Both the position numbers and the translations under genes were made by a program. Below, in pieces: positions 22,472-34,400 of a DNA stretch of 64,000 nt (positions are counted from its first letter, which is position 1; each line of letters begins with the position of its first letter). The stretch lies in IMG/VR virus record IMGVR_UViG_3300042892_004016, positions 1 to 64,000 of that record; one strand, 5' to 3'. Below the pieces are notes generated by a model, which saw only the letters and a list, made by a program, of their open reading frames with translations, made no database searches and was not told the DNA's origin. This DNA comes from a virus.

Positions 22472-25400
22472 TATTTGCAGCCTTCCATTTTAATCTCTTT
22501 ACTGTGTATCCAGTGTGCTGGTATGTTTCAGCATCCCAAGTAGCACCGGGTCTAGTAGTTATTCTAATTGAGAGGGTGTCAGTAATAACTCCCGGTACCA
22601 ATTCTTCTGGTCCGTAGCCTGACATGAATGCATCGCCCTTGATCTCATAGAAAGTTGTTTCGTCGGCCACTGTTAATGCGCTTACCCAAACAATACCATC
22701 ATAACTGCTTAATATTGTAGTATTGGCACCTGCTGCAATGAATCTCTCACCAGTATGTGAGATAGTGTGTAGTGTTTCCGTCGTACCGGAAATCATGGCA
22801 TCAAATGTAACGCCATCATAACTTACTAATATGACACCATTTTCACCCACTATGACGAATGCATTTTCTGCATATACTCCGGATAATAATTTTCCAGTTA
22901 TAGGGGCAGCGTTCAGTACACAAGTTTCATAATTGTATCCATTGGTTGTACTCAACAGAGTACCTGCATCCCCTGCTACAATTATCATATTGGTTGATGC
23001 TACTACCGCATTTAGTCCGTGAGCAGTAACTGCGGGTGTTAACTCTGACCAGTTTTTGCCGTCGTTGCTGGTAACGATGGTACCAACTTGTGTGGTAGTG
23101 GTTGATACTGCGCCACTGGCTGACACATTGGTGATTCCTGTACCCACTGCAATATAACCCTCAAAGAAATCACATGACAGGAATTTAACAGCATTCAATC
23201 TAGTAGAAGCTGCACCGATAAAATCATATGCTCTGTTCCAACCATATCCATCACGACTGGATATGATTTCATCACCAACTGCAACATAAAGACCATCATG
23301 TGACATGATGCTGTATAGTTTATCTAACGGTGCCGACAGTGATGTACTATCCCACTTAGTTCCCACGTCATCAAATGGCAATGAATCCCATGGAGTAAAT
23401 TCTCCTACAGTGGTCCAAACAAAACTGTCATAGCTTATGTATATAGGTGTATTGACATTGGTAGTGGATAGCATATAGATTTGACCATCGTATGTCATAT
23501 CAGTTAGTCCCAATACTTGTGCGCCAATTCTAGTTACTTGCCAAGTGCTGCCCTGGTCATAACTGTGCATGACCATTGAGAATGCTGGTCCATCAGCCGC
23601 AGCCACATACTTGTTGCCGTCATATATAACTGATACAATCTTTACTCCCTTGGGATAGAAAGATTGATCTTTTAATATGGTGTCAAGAGTCAATGCGCCA
23701 GTAAAATTATTGCCATAGTACGTGTTGTTGGGGTAATCTATTCCCGAAACTAGCAATGGCAGATTCTTACCCAACATGTCATCAGTTGGCTCATAGTAGC
23801 CCATGATTCTGTCTAGTGCATTTAGAGTAGGATCATCACTCTGTACCTGTACCCACTTGTCAAAGTTAAAGGTAGAATCGTTATTACTTTCAACACAGTT
23901 ATATAACCGTTTATTGAACGTGACCAGTGAACTGGCACTACGTGTATATCCACTGGTAATGATAACTGGCTCAGGCAAGTAAATGTTATCTGATGCAGTA
24001 TATGGGAACGGATTAGTAGTCACTCGCCATTCGCCACCAATAAAGGTTGGACTTGCAGTTGTATTCTTTACTGCTATGTAATAAGTTGCGCCATTCTTTA
24101 CAATAGTATCTTTAGTATAAGCAGTGTCGGCTGTCCAAAGATTGGGAACTGTTACGGGGTTAACCATTGCTGCATCATAGTATACTACCAATTGAGTATC
24201 AGTAATTGGCTTAACATAATATTGCTTGAATGTATCAGCCGCTATTCCATATAACTCATATATTAGAATACCATTTGTTATGGTAGTGTGAATTACTTTA
24301 ATTGTTGCATCATTTGTGCCATCAACTCCACCAAGTAGTGATCCCTTGACTGTGATGATATCTCCAGCTGCAAATGCAGTTCCCAAATTAGCAGTGTCCA
24401 GTTCAATAAAGTATTGATTCTTTATTGTACTGGTATTGAATTTAGGTGCAGAAAACTTAATAACTGCGGGATCAGCCAGTCCAGTGTATCCATCTGGTAA
24501 CAGACTTAGTGTAATAGCAGCAGGTGTTTCATAGAAATATACATTCATGCCTTTAAGTTGACCTGGCATTAATGGACTAGCTGCATAATCTGTGGTAACA
24601 GTCACTTGCTTGCCCAACGCACTAGATACTGCAACTACTGGTAGTACTTCACCTTGTAAGCTGGCACTCATTGTAGTAACTGCGCTGTCGTATAGCTTTG
24701 TTGCTGAGCTTGATTCATTACCACTGGCAGTAAAGTCACTATAGTAATATTCTCCTGCAGTCCACACAGTAACCTTGCTGTTATAACTGGTTCTGTCAAA
24801 CTTCAGTGTGGTTTTTAACTGTCTGGTTGGGGTATTAGTTGCCACTGCTACTGCTCTGGCAGTTACCGCTAGTAAATTACCAGCGCTTGCTCCTGCATCA
24901 GTGAACACGATGCGATGATTATCAGTTAATGCATTTTTCTTAGAAGTATACAGTGCAATAGTGGAAGTTAACCCAAATAGCTCATCAGTGAATACGACAC
25001 CAACATAGTAATGTTGTTGGTCTTCAATACCCATTACTGTATCGCCTATACCAGACTTATACTTAACTACATCGCCTGTTTTTAATGTGGCCGATGTGAG
25101 AGATATCGTATTCAACGAGAAATTAATAGCATCACTGTCAAATGAGACCGTGAATACTGGTTCTATAATTATTTCAGGAGTAACTGCGTAGCCATTGCCA
25201 GCATCCAGTATTTTTACACCCACTAATTTATCGCCAGACATAATAGCACTGACTCTGGCTGGCGTATTGGGAGCAGGATACATGTTAGTGTCAATATACA
25301 CTGTTATTTCCGGAGGATCAACGTAATCTCTACCTGAGTCTAGTACAACAACTCCTGGCATGTCTGTATAAACCAATGCATGTGGATTGTGCGCGGTGAT

Positions 25401-28400
25401 CTCGGTGTTATTTACTCCGCGAGTAATAGTAGATAGTATACCAGCATCTCTGTCAACGCTAGCATAGCTAATCTGCTCATCGTCAATAGTTATTATACCA
25501 GTTAGAGGAATACCGTGAGCGTTATCAATATGAATTGTGTTTGCAGCAGTAGAAACGTATTTGACCACTGCGCCAACATTCACTCTGCTTAGCCCAGTAA
25601 GTGATAGTCCGTAATTTGCTAACCAATCGGTATATGCGGTGTCTTGCCATACAGTGTCAGTAGGTCCAAACTGACCCACTCCCACTGGGTTCTTAAAGTT
25701 TAAGTTGGGTGTGACAAATCTACCTAAATCTGCGTCATATTTTGCAGGCAAGTCAAAGTCACTTATGGCATGCGTGAATGTGTCACTGGCAGTGTATCTG
25801 ATAGCAAACTCTTTAATCACCACGTGGTATGGTTTAACTTCATTGAGGTAACCCTCTAAGAAGTTAATATTATCCTGCTGATATGTTTGGCTTTGTACCA
25901 AGTCACGCAGAGTATGCGATACATCTACTAACGATGTTTTATTCAGCCATGGCAAGTTATTTTGGGTGGCAGTGGCTTCACTGGTAATGTATTCAAACAG
26001 CAGTATTAAACTCTTGTTGCGATGAATCTGTAAATCGTTAACATAGATTTCTTCATTGAGTGCTCGTAAGATATATCTGGTTTCAATGGAAGGGTAGGTA
26101 TCAAACTCTATAGTATCGTAGAAGTTATTACCAAATCCTATATTGTTAGCATCATATTCCCATAGCGAACTCTTAATCTGAATAGTACCCTGTTCTAATC
26201 CCACTCTAGTCCATGCAGTGCCACTGTAAACATAAACTTCGCGTTTGCCATCGCTGTTGGCAGTTACCCCGGCAACAAGACCTTCAGTGGCCACTAGTGT
26301 GGCTAATCCAAAATATCTTGATACTTCTACATCTATCTTGGTGTTGTTATTGTAGCCATCTGCCCACCAGTAGATATATTCCCAGTAATCACTGGTGTTA
26401 AATGTAGGGCCACTGGTAGTCAAGAATGCAGGGGCGCGAGCTGGAGCACCCTGTTTATTGGAGCTGCCCAAAAACGCGGGAGTCTTGTACTCTGCAATAG
26501 GGTACTGCAGTAATACTGCATTGGCGTACAGGCAATAGTTTTCCAAGGCTTTAAATCGGTTGATAAAGAAGCTTTGCGTTGGTCTAACTGAGATACCAGT
26601 TTGCACCATCTTGGGCAAGCTGATATTTGGTACCACTTTTCCTTGTATGTCCACACCTGATAAGCTGTCTAGTAGTTTTTCATATAGTGCTTCAGGATCA
26701 CTGTAGTCAGTGTAGGCTGATGGAACTCCAGCTAAGAAATCTTCTGCATAGCCATTGCGTATTAGTTTAAATTCATTATATGATGAATCTTGGTTTACAC
26801 CCTCACCAAATCCAATATGCAGACTGGTGTTGGTTGACTTGATATACTGTCTGCTATTATAAAGTGCATAGATGTTTGGCTTTACAGCAGCAAAATAAGG
26901 TATACCAGAGTTCTGCGGGTTAGTGATATAAGCAGTTATCACAGTATCAGTGAGTGTCTTACCCTGCTGGTTGTATAACACATTGGTATTTCTAACCCAA
27001 TAGTAGTACTTGCTAATCAACGCACCAGTGCTATCTAATTCAAAGGTGGTGGTATATGCTTCTAAGTTATATGCAGTTCCTGATCCAACATAATCCATGG
27101 GAACAACATCACTTTCTATCCAGGTGTATACTGTGACTGTACTACCAGGGAACAGTGTGCCCCAATATTTACTGTCGTATACTGTATCGGCTTGATGGTA
27201 ATCAACAAATCTAGTGGTCGTGGTGTCGAACCATATTTTACCCACAAAGTTGCTTGCCCATACTATGCGATTGGCGGTAGTGTCAGTATTGTATCCTGCA
27301 GGATCATATGAGCCCATGTAGTCGATATTTTCTCTGACCACACCCAACAATTTACCTTGCAGTGGATCTATATAATCCAATGCGGCTGTTCTGCTGTTAC
27401 TAATGTTGTCATATAACTGAACTGATTGTATCTGAGATACATCCACAGTGGCAGATTCTTTGCGTGTAATTTGCCAATTTGGTTTATTGGTATTATTTAT
27501 AAATATTACCACGCGTCCCGTGCCCACTGAGTTTACATACGCTGGACATCCTACTACTAGTGAATATTCAGTGAACGCTAGTGTTTTACCGTAATACGAT
27601 GTTTGCGCGCCTGCAGTTGCCAATTCAGTAGCTGATTGTCCGAATACGTATTTGCCAACGGTTTGCATGCTCTCGTTATAAGCAGGAAGATAATCGTATA
27701 TGAATACACTTCCTGCATTTACTGCAGTGTCTACAAATCTGGTAAAGTTACCATCGAATATCGTATCGTTTGTGTAATCTTCGTCATCAGTAAAATCAAA
27801 TGTGGTGGCTGTTTTTCTGGCTATAACTGGGGCGCCCACTGCAAATGAGTTATGTTCGTTGAACTTCACTGAGTACCCATATTGAGTTGGTCCAGTCAAT
27901 TGTTCAGCGTTGATCAATACCTGAGTGTTAACGTACTCCGAAATACCCAATGCCTGTGCCGTTGCTAGCTCAAGTACAGTAATATTTAATTTGTTATTTA
28001 CCGGACCCAATTGCGTGTTTACCAATTGTATTACCAGTTTAGCGTCAGTAGTACTATATGCTTTTACATTGGGAATGCTGGCTTGATTAATGGCTGTTAC
28101 TATATTGGTTATTCCGGTTCCTGGCAGTCTTACTGTATAACCGTTAATCAATATCGTGGCATCAGTTGACAGTGATACTGCACTGGCACCAGTTATCATT
28201 CCATACTTCTTCCCTTGATTGGTAAAGCGGTACACACTGCCTTCTATGTTGTCAGTTGATAAATCGTACGGTGCTCCTACTATTAATTCAGTACTTGGGG
28301 TGTTAGTATCTAGCGAATGACCAAATGCAACCCCTGATCTGATTTGATCCACCGATACAAAGCTGTTTAATGTCTGCGTATGGACGAAATCAACACAGCT

Positions 28401-31400
28401 TATATCAACTATATCACCTGGTGTTACTGCAGTAGTAAGTGTGACAATTTTAGTAAGTGCATTAATGGAGTAGTCGCTGGCTGATGACAACAGAATGCCA
28501 TTCAACTTAACTTGAATCTGGTTATAAGAATTTGGTGCTGTACTCAGAGCCAATGCAAGTACTGTGGTGGTTTGAGCACTGGCGGGCTGTCTTATTTCAT
28601 ATGTTTGTGTTATTCTAGTAAAAACATAGACTGATCCGGTGTTGACCAGCTGAGCTGAGTAATTTTGAGCCGGAGCACCAACGAACACCTTAGTGCCATC
28701 ATAATTGGTTGACACACTGTTACCAAACTGATCCACACCAGTTAATCCTGAGACACTAAGGGTATCAACAGATACGTAATCGTGTACTGCTTTGTATATA
28801 TCAGTATCTGCTGTAATCACAGTATCAAATGACTGCGCAACGTAATATGTAGTTCCAGCGTAGGGATCATATTCTGCTCTGACAAATTCGTATGTATCTG
28901 TTCCAGTTACATTGTCAAATGTTATTAAATCTCCCTTAATAAATTCTGAAGGGTAGGCGTCTAATATAACAAAACTGTTGTCACCCACTATAGTGTCTGC
29001 AGATGTGGAGAATCCAATATCCACATAGGTAAATGCAGTACTAAGTTTGTATACTTCTACTTGAGCGTCATCAGTTGATGCAGAATATAGCCAATTCTTG
29101 TCACCTGATAACGACAGTGATACGCCTTGAGATTTATCTGTAATTACAATAGTTTGTTGCAGTCTAATTGAATTAGCTTCAGCATTGACTAACTTAAACA
29201 CATAAAGTTTACTATTGATGTCTACCTTAGATACAACCAAAGTATCATCAATTAATACCATTGATCCCACTAGACTTGGGTCAATCACAGTAGTTTCTTG
29301 TAATGAGAATTCTACTCTGTTTGCACTAAACGTGTATCGGTATATTTTTCCTGCAATGGAATCCAACACAAAATAACCCAGGATGTGATGATACGCTACG
29401 CCATTACCAAATGAAATTGCGCTGGTTGGGGTTGCAATCTCTGATGCGGCATAGTTTATACTCTTTTGATACACTGCCCAACCACCATCAGTATCCTGAT
29501 CTACCCAAACTTTAGATTTAGTTAATCCGTTATTGAGCAATGGCATGTCTGCTATGTCTCTGGGACTAGCAACTCTCTGTGGGTTAAAGTATGCAGCTAT
29601 ACCAGTTCCTGATATGCTCATCACGCTAGAATCCATTACCAAATCAACCACCACTGACGTTAAATTGGATATAGCATTCACTCTGTAGTAACCATTAACT
29701 CGGTCGTCGTAATTAATAACCATGAATAGGTCGTTTACTGCCAGGCCTGGCGCTTCTTCAAATACCAATGTGGCAGTATCGTTCAAATTGTTCAAGCAGT
29801 TGACTACTCTGATAGGAGCCGCAGTGGATGATAGAGATACTGGAGCATATACTTTCCATGTGCTATTTTCATCTGCCACCCAAACATAATTGCCCTGATA
29901 CAACTCACTAATAGCAACTGTGCTGTTCTTCAGTGTGTCAAATGAATAAGCATACATCTTAACATCATCAAAATGCACTGATCCTGCTGTGGGTAATACA
30001 CTGCTGGCTGCTGGATCCAACACTGACAGTATATTTTCATCAGCTATTGATCTGCCGTAGTTGGTTACTGCATTTAATGACAACTGTTGCATTACCGCAC
30101 TGTCAGTAGTGTCCTTGAATATACCAACTGTACTGGGATTACCAGTCAAGTATTTTTCATTCAGTACAACTTCTATGAAGTTCTCGTTGTTGACTCCACC
30201 GAACTCGCTGGTCTTGATTGCCCAATTTTCATATACTTCATATTTGATTTGGCCAGTAGTTAATGTTATGTTCTGTACCGCATTGGCAACTCTGCTGGTT
30301 CCTTTTTCAGCAATGAAGTTTTTATACACATTGACCTGCGATATATCGTCCAAGTTGCTTGCTGCCAGATAATCTCTGGGTCTGTAACCAATCAACGAGA
30401 ACGCCAATTGGTCTGCATCATTGGATAAGTTAGCAGCATTGGTATCATAGTACAATGATGATTCGTATGCACGATTGCTTGCATTGGGCAGCAGACCTTT
30501 TTGGATCTGATCGTATGATGTTTTAGTCCACACGTTTGTATCAAACTTGGCTGCGGGCAGTATTAAACTGTTGGCAGTGTAGTAGCTGTTCTTATACTTT
30601 ACCATGCTATTCTTACTATAGCGAGTGTTGGCTGCCCAGTCTTTGACATTATCCTGATTTAGAATAAAGCCCTGCGCATCCAGTGTTCCGTTCCAATCAA
30701 CGGTCTTGCTACCTTTAAGCAGCATTCTGTATTGACGTAGGCTGGTAACGGGATTGAAGATAGTGTCATTAAATAAGGTAAAGTTGTCAAACACTACTGC
30801 ATGTTCTAAGTTACTCAAATTGGCATTGAAGTAGGCCAGTGTATCACCTGAGTTAAGAGGGAACACCACAAACTCAGTGTCATTTCTTTCCACTGCCAAA
30901 TCTTTAGTTTGAATTGGTATTAAATCCTGGTTAAGCACATAGTTTTGGTGGTGCAGAGTTAATGGCTGAACTATGCTGCTGTCTTTGTTTACTGTTATTT
31001 TAGTAGCGGCTGGATTCAAGTTCACCAAGCTGCCCACTTGCCATCCAGTTTGCGCCCATGATAAGAATTCAATAGTCATTTGTTTCCAATTGACTTCCAT
31101 GCCATTTTCAATTACATCAAACTGCATGCCCTGATCTGTCAGATATGCGCCATAACTCAACAGGAACTCACATACTCCGTTAACGGAATAATATTCGTTA
31201 CCGTAGGGAACAACAGTCTCGGTGGTATAGTAGGAGCTGGCCACTGATATTGATATATTATCAATAGCCAGTGTTTGGTATAAGCCATTATACTTGGGAG
31301 TGTATGTGGTAAAGTACGCCTTGTTCTGTGAGTTACCGTATACGCGGTATCCCTTGATAGTCTTTTGCACAATGACGCCACTGAATACAATTCGGTCAAA

Positions 31401-34400
31401 TGGCTGGTTCTCATGCAATAATACTGAATAACTATTATCAGGTACCATCAGTGAGCTGTTCTTGCTGGACCCAGAGCTTTTCTCCAGATAAAAGTTCATC
31501 AATTGTTTATCACTGAATCCTGCCAAGCGATATATCAATCTCACATCCAAATTGGACATGAGTTCGTTTAATTTTTCTTGCCCAGTGCCACCAGTGCTTT
31601 GTACATAATCAACTATCCAGTTAACATAACTGTGTTGTGCTGTGCCTGTGCCGTATTTTACAGTGGCATTGCTTGATATACGTGATCGGTCGTTATACAA
31701 GTATTGACCAAACTCTGAGTTATATTGATACAAGTCCAAGTCATACGACAAAGAGAAGAATTTTGCAGGTTTTGTTAATGCAAACAACTTGATTAAGTCA
31801 AAGGGATAGCTGCTGCTTTTAGTGTAGCTGTATTCTGATGGACTCACATCGTTTGTGGTCCAGTCTCGGTTAAAGGTGGTAGCATCGTAGTATCTGGTTA
31901 ATGCAGCCAATGGATCACGTAAATTACCGGACTCGTCAACTGGCAGAATCTTTCGTAGGTCTGGTCTAGTTCTGGTTGGGATGACATATGGACTGCCGTC
32001 GTTGTAATTGATGCCTGCAGTAATATCGTCCCATAACAAATCGTTGCCGCTAGTATAGGGCGCTACTCCATATCTACCTTCCCACCAAGTGGGTTTTGCG
32101 GTTAGTCCCAGCATTTCCCATGGGGTAGTATGTGGGCTGGTGGTATCATAGAACCACTGATACATGCCTCTCCAATTGCCGGCATTGAACAGCTTGTTGT
32201 CCAAATTGTTTCTGGATTGGTTATAGTTATATGTAAACTTGTTGTTTGACATATAGTACTGAGTTTTGTAGTCAATGCGATTCTGGCCAACCCAGTTTAA
32301 GAAATTGGTGTTTTGTATGACCCGCACTTCGTCATATGAATGCGCCGTGGTTCTAAACTGTCCTGGCACAACATCATCGTATGTAACTGGAGTTTGTGCG
32401 CTGCATTTGAGATTGTTGTATATGCGTTTTTCAAATTCCAACAGAACTTTATCTCTGAAGTCTACCAGTTTTCCTTCGTTATACTCACCGTACAGCTTAG
32501 TCAAAGAACCATCGTGTCCTTTGATAAAATATGTGGGAGTAATATATGATTCATCGTATACTATTTCAGGAATGAATGATGGGTACAGACCCAACTTAGT
32601 TGGAGTATTGGGAACGTATCCACCATAGGTCTGATTGAACTCATTGATGACAATTACATCACCTGGCATCATATCCAGAGTCATGGTGACTTTTGGCTCA
32701 ATATCACTTATAATGTAATCTTGATCTTTAACCAGTTGAGTTGTGATTGATTCTGCGTTAACAATTCTGGTCAGATATATTATAACGCCGTCATAATTGG
32801 CGTTGGCAAAGTCATAGGTTTTTATCAGTGAATAGAAACTGGTATCAATGAAAGCATTAAATGTGTAAGTATTTGATACGTAAGGAGCTCTAGCCGGTAG
32901 CATGTCACTCCAAAAGAATGGAGTACTCTGATATTTGTAACCAGCTATTTGCTGCAGTGCATCGTCTAGCATGTAGGCTGCACTCTGATATCTATTATAG
33001 TCACCGGTATCTATTATGTTCATCAACAATGTTTTGAACTTGACATACTCATTGCTGCTATAAGATAGTGCATCAATTAAACTATAATCCTTATTGCGTA
33101 ACAGTGCAGCTGGAATAGTCAGTGGTGCGCTACTTTGTATTATCTTATCACCATATGATACCAGATTGCCCAAATCTCTATAGTCATTTGCACCGTATAT
33201 CGTACCGGTGATACGGTTAGAGTTTATGCAGATACTCTGGTAATGTCCCTTGATGTCACCTAAATTTAACGAGGTGATTACTGAATTGAATGGGTTACTT
33301 TCTAAGTTGGCAGGAATCGTGTAATAAGCATCTGCGCTTAATTTATCATCGCTGTATACCAATACCTGAATAGATGCGCCAACCTCTGGGGTCTCATACA
33401 ATGTTATCGTAGTATCTAATCCAGTGCTGGTAACTAGATAGTTATAACTGGGCTGTGTCTCAGCATTTATATATACTCTAATCACAGGCCATTTAGTAGT
33501 GTCTGCATCTTTTGCTGTTACATTACACGTGAATGATTCAAACCCCGTGGTGGACTCAAAATTAAAGGCCTGGTACTGAAAACTTTCATCAACTGCAGTT
33601 TTCCAACCCAGTTCACGGGTATATTCATTACGATTGATATAATTATATGGATATCCGGTGTTTACAGATTCGGTAATGGAACTGTAATTGTCAACATATT
33701 GGAAGGTGTCATCGTTGATTGAAATTCTAAAATTGATGTCGCTGGTGTTACCTACTGAACTATACTTGATTGGGAAACCCAATACTGCATCATCGGCGCC
33801 GGCTCCCAGCGCAAACTCAAACAAAGTAGATCCGGTAAAATTACTACCTGGATAGAATTCTTGGTCTGCAAAGCTGATTCCATTTTTGTCAAACACATCA
33901 AATTTGGGTGGTTGATTTACATAATTCTTCTGTTGCCCCTGTTGCCAGTTACTACCATCAAAGTAATAGGTTAATCCTTTACGCTCAGTTCCATTGGACA
34001 CTGTCACTTGATCATTGGCAATTACATCACCGTCTAGTGCTTTACTCAATGTGATCACCGGTGAGGAAGTGAACGTGAGCGGAGTGCCGTCAAGTATTGC
34101 TTCATCTGCGCTGCCTGTTACTGATAGGGTAGTATCGTCAATGACTGCTATTACTTGCTGTCCACTAGTAAATCCGGCTCCTGTGATACGCATGCCTTCT
34201 AGAATATCAGTGGTATCATCTACTTTTAGGGTAGTGGACGAGCCGCCGGCTGCCACATAAGATTTCTTTACCCCAAGAGATTCAGCAAAATTTGCCACCC
34301 ATACTTTATTCCTAATGTTAATATCAGTGTCTGCTGTAAAAATTATTCTGGCACCCTCAAACAAAGGAATACTGGACCCATCTGGATAGTATATGGTTCG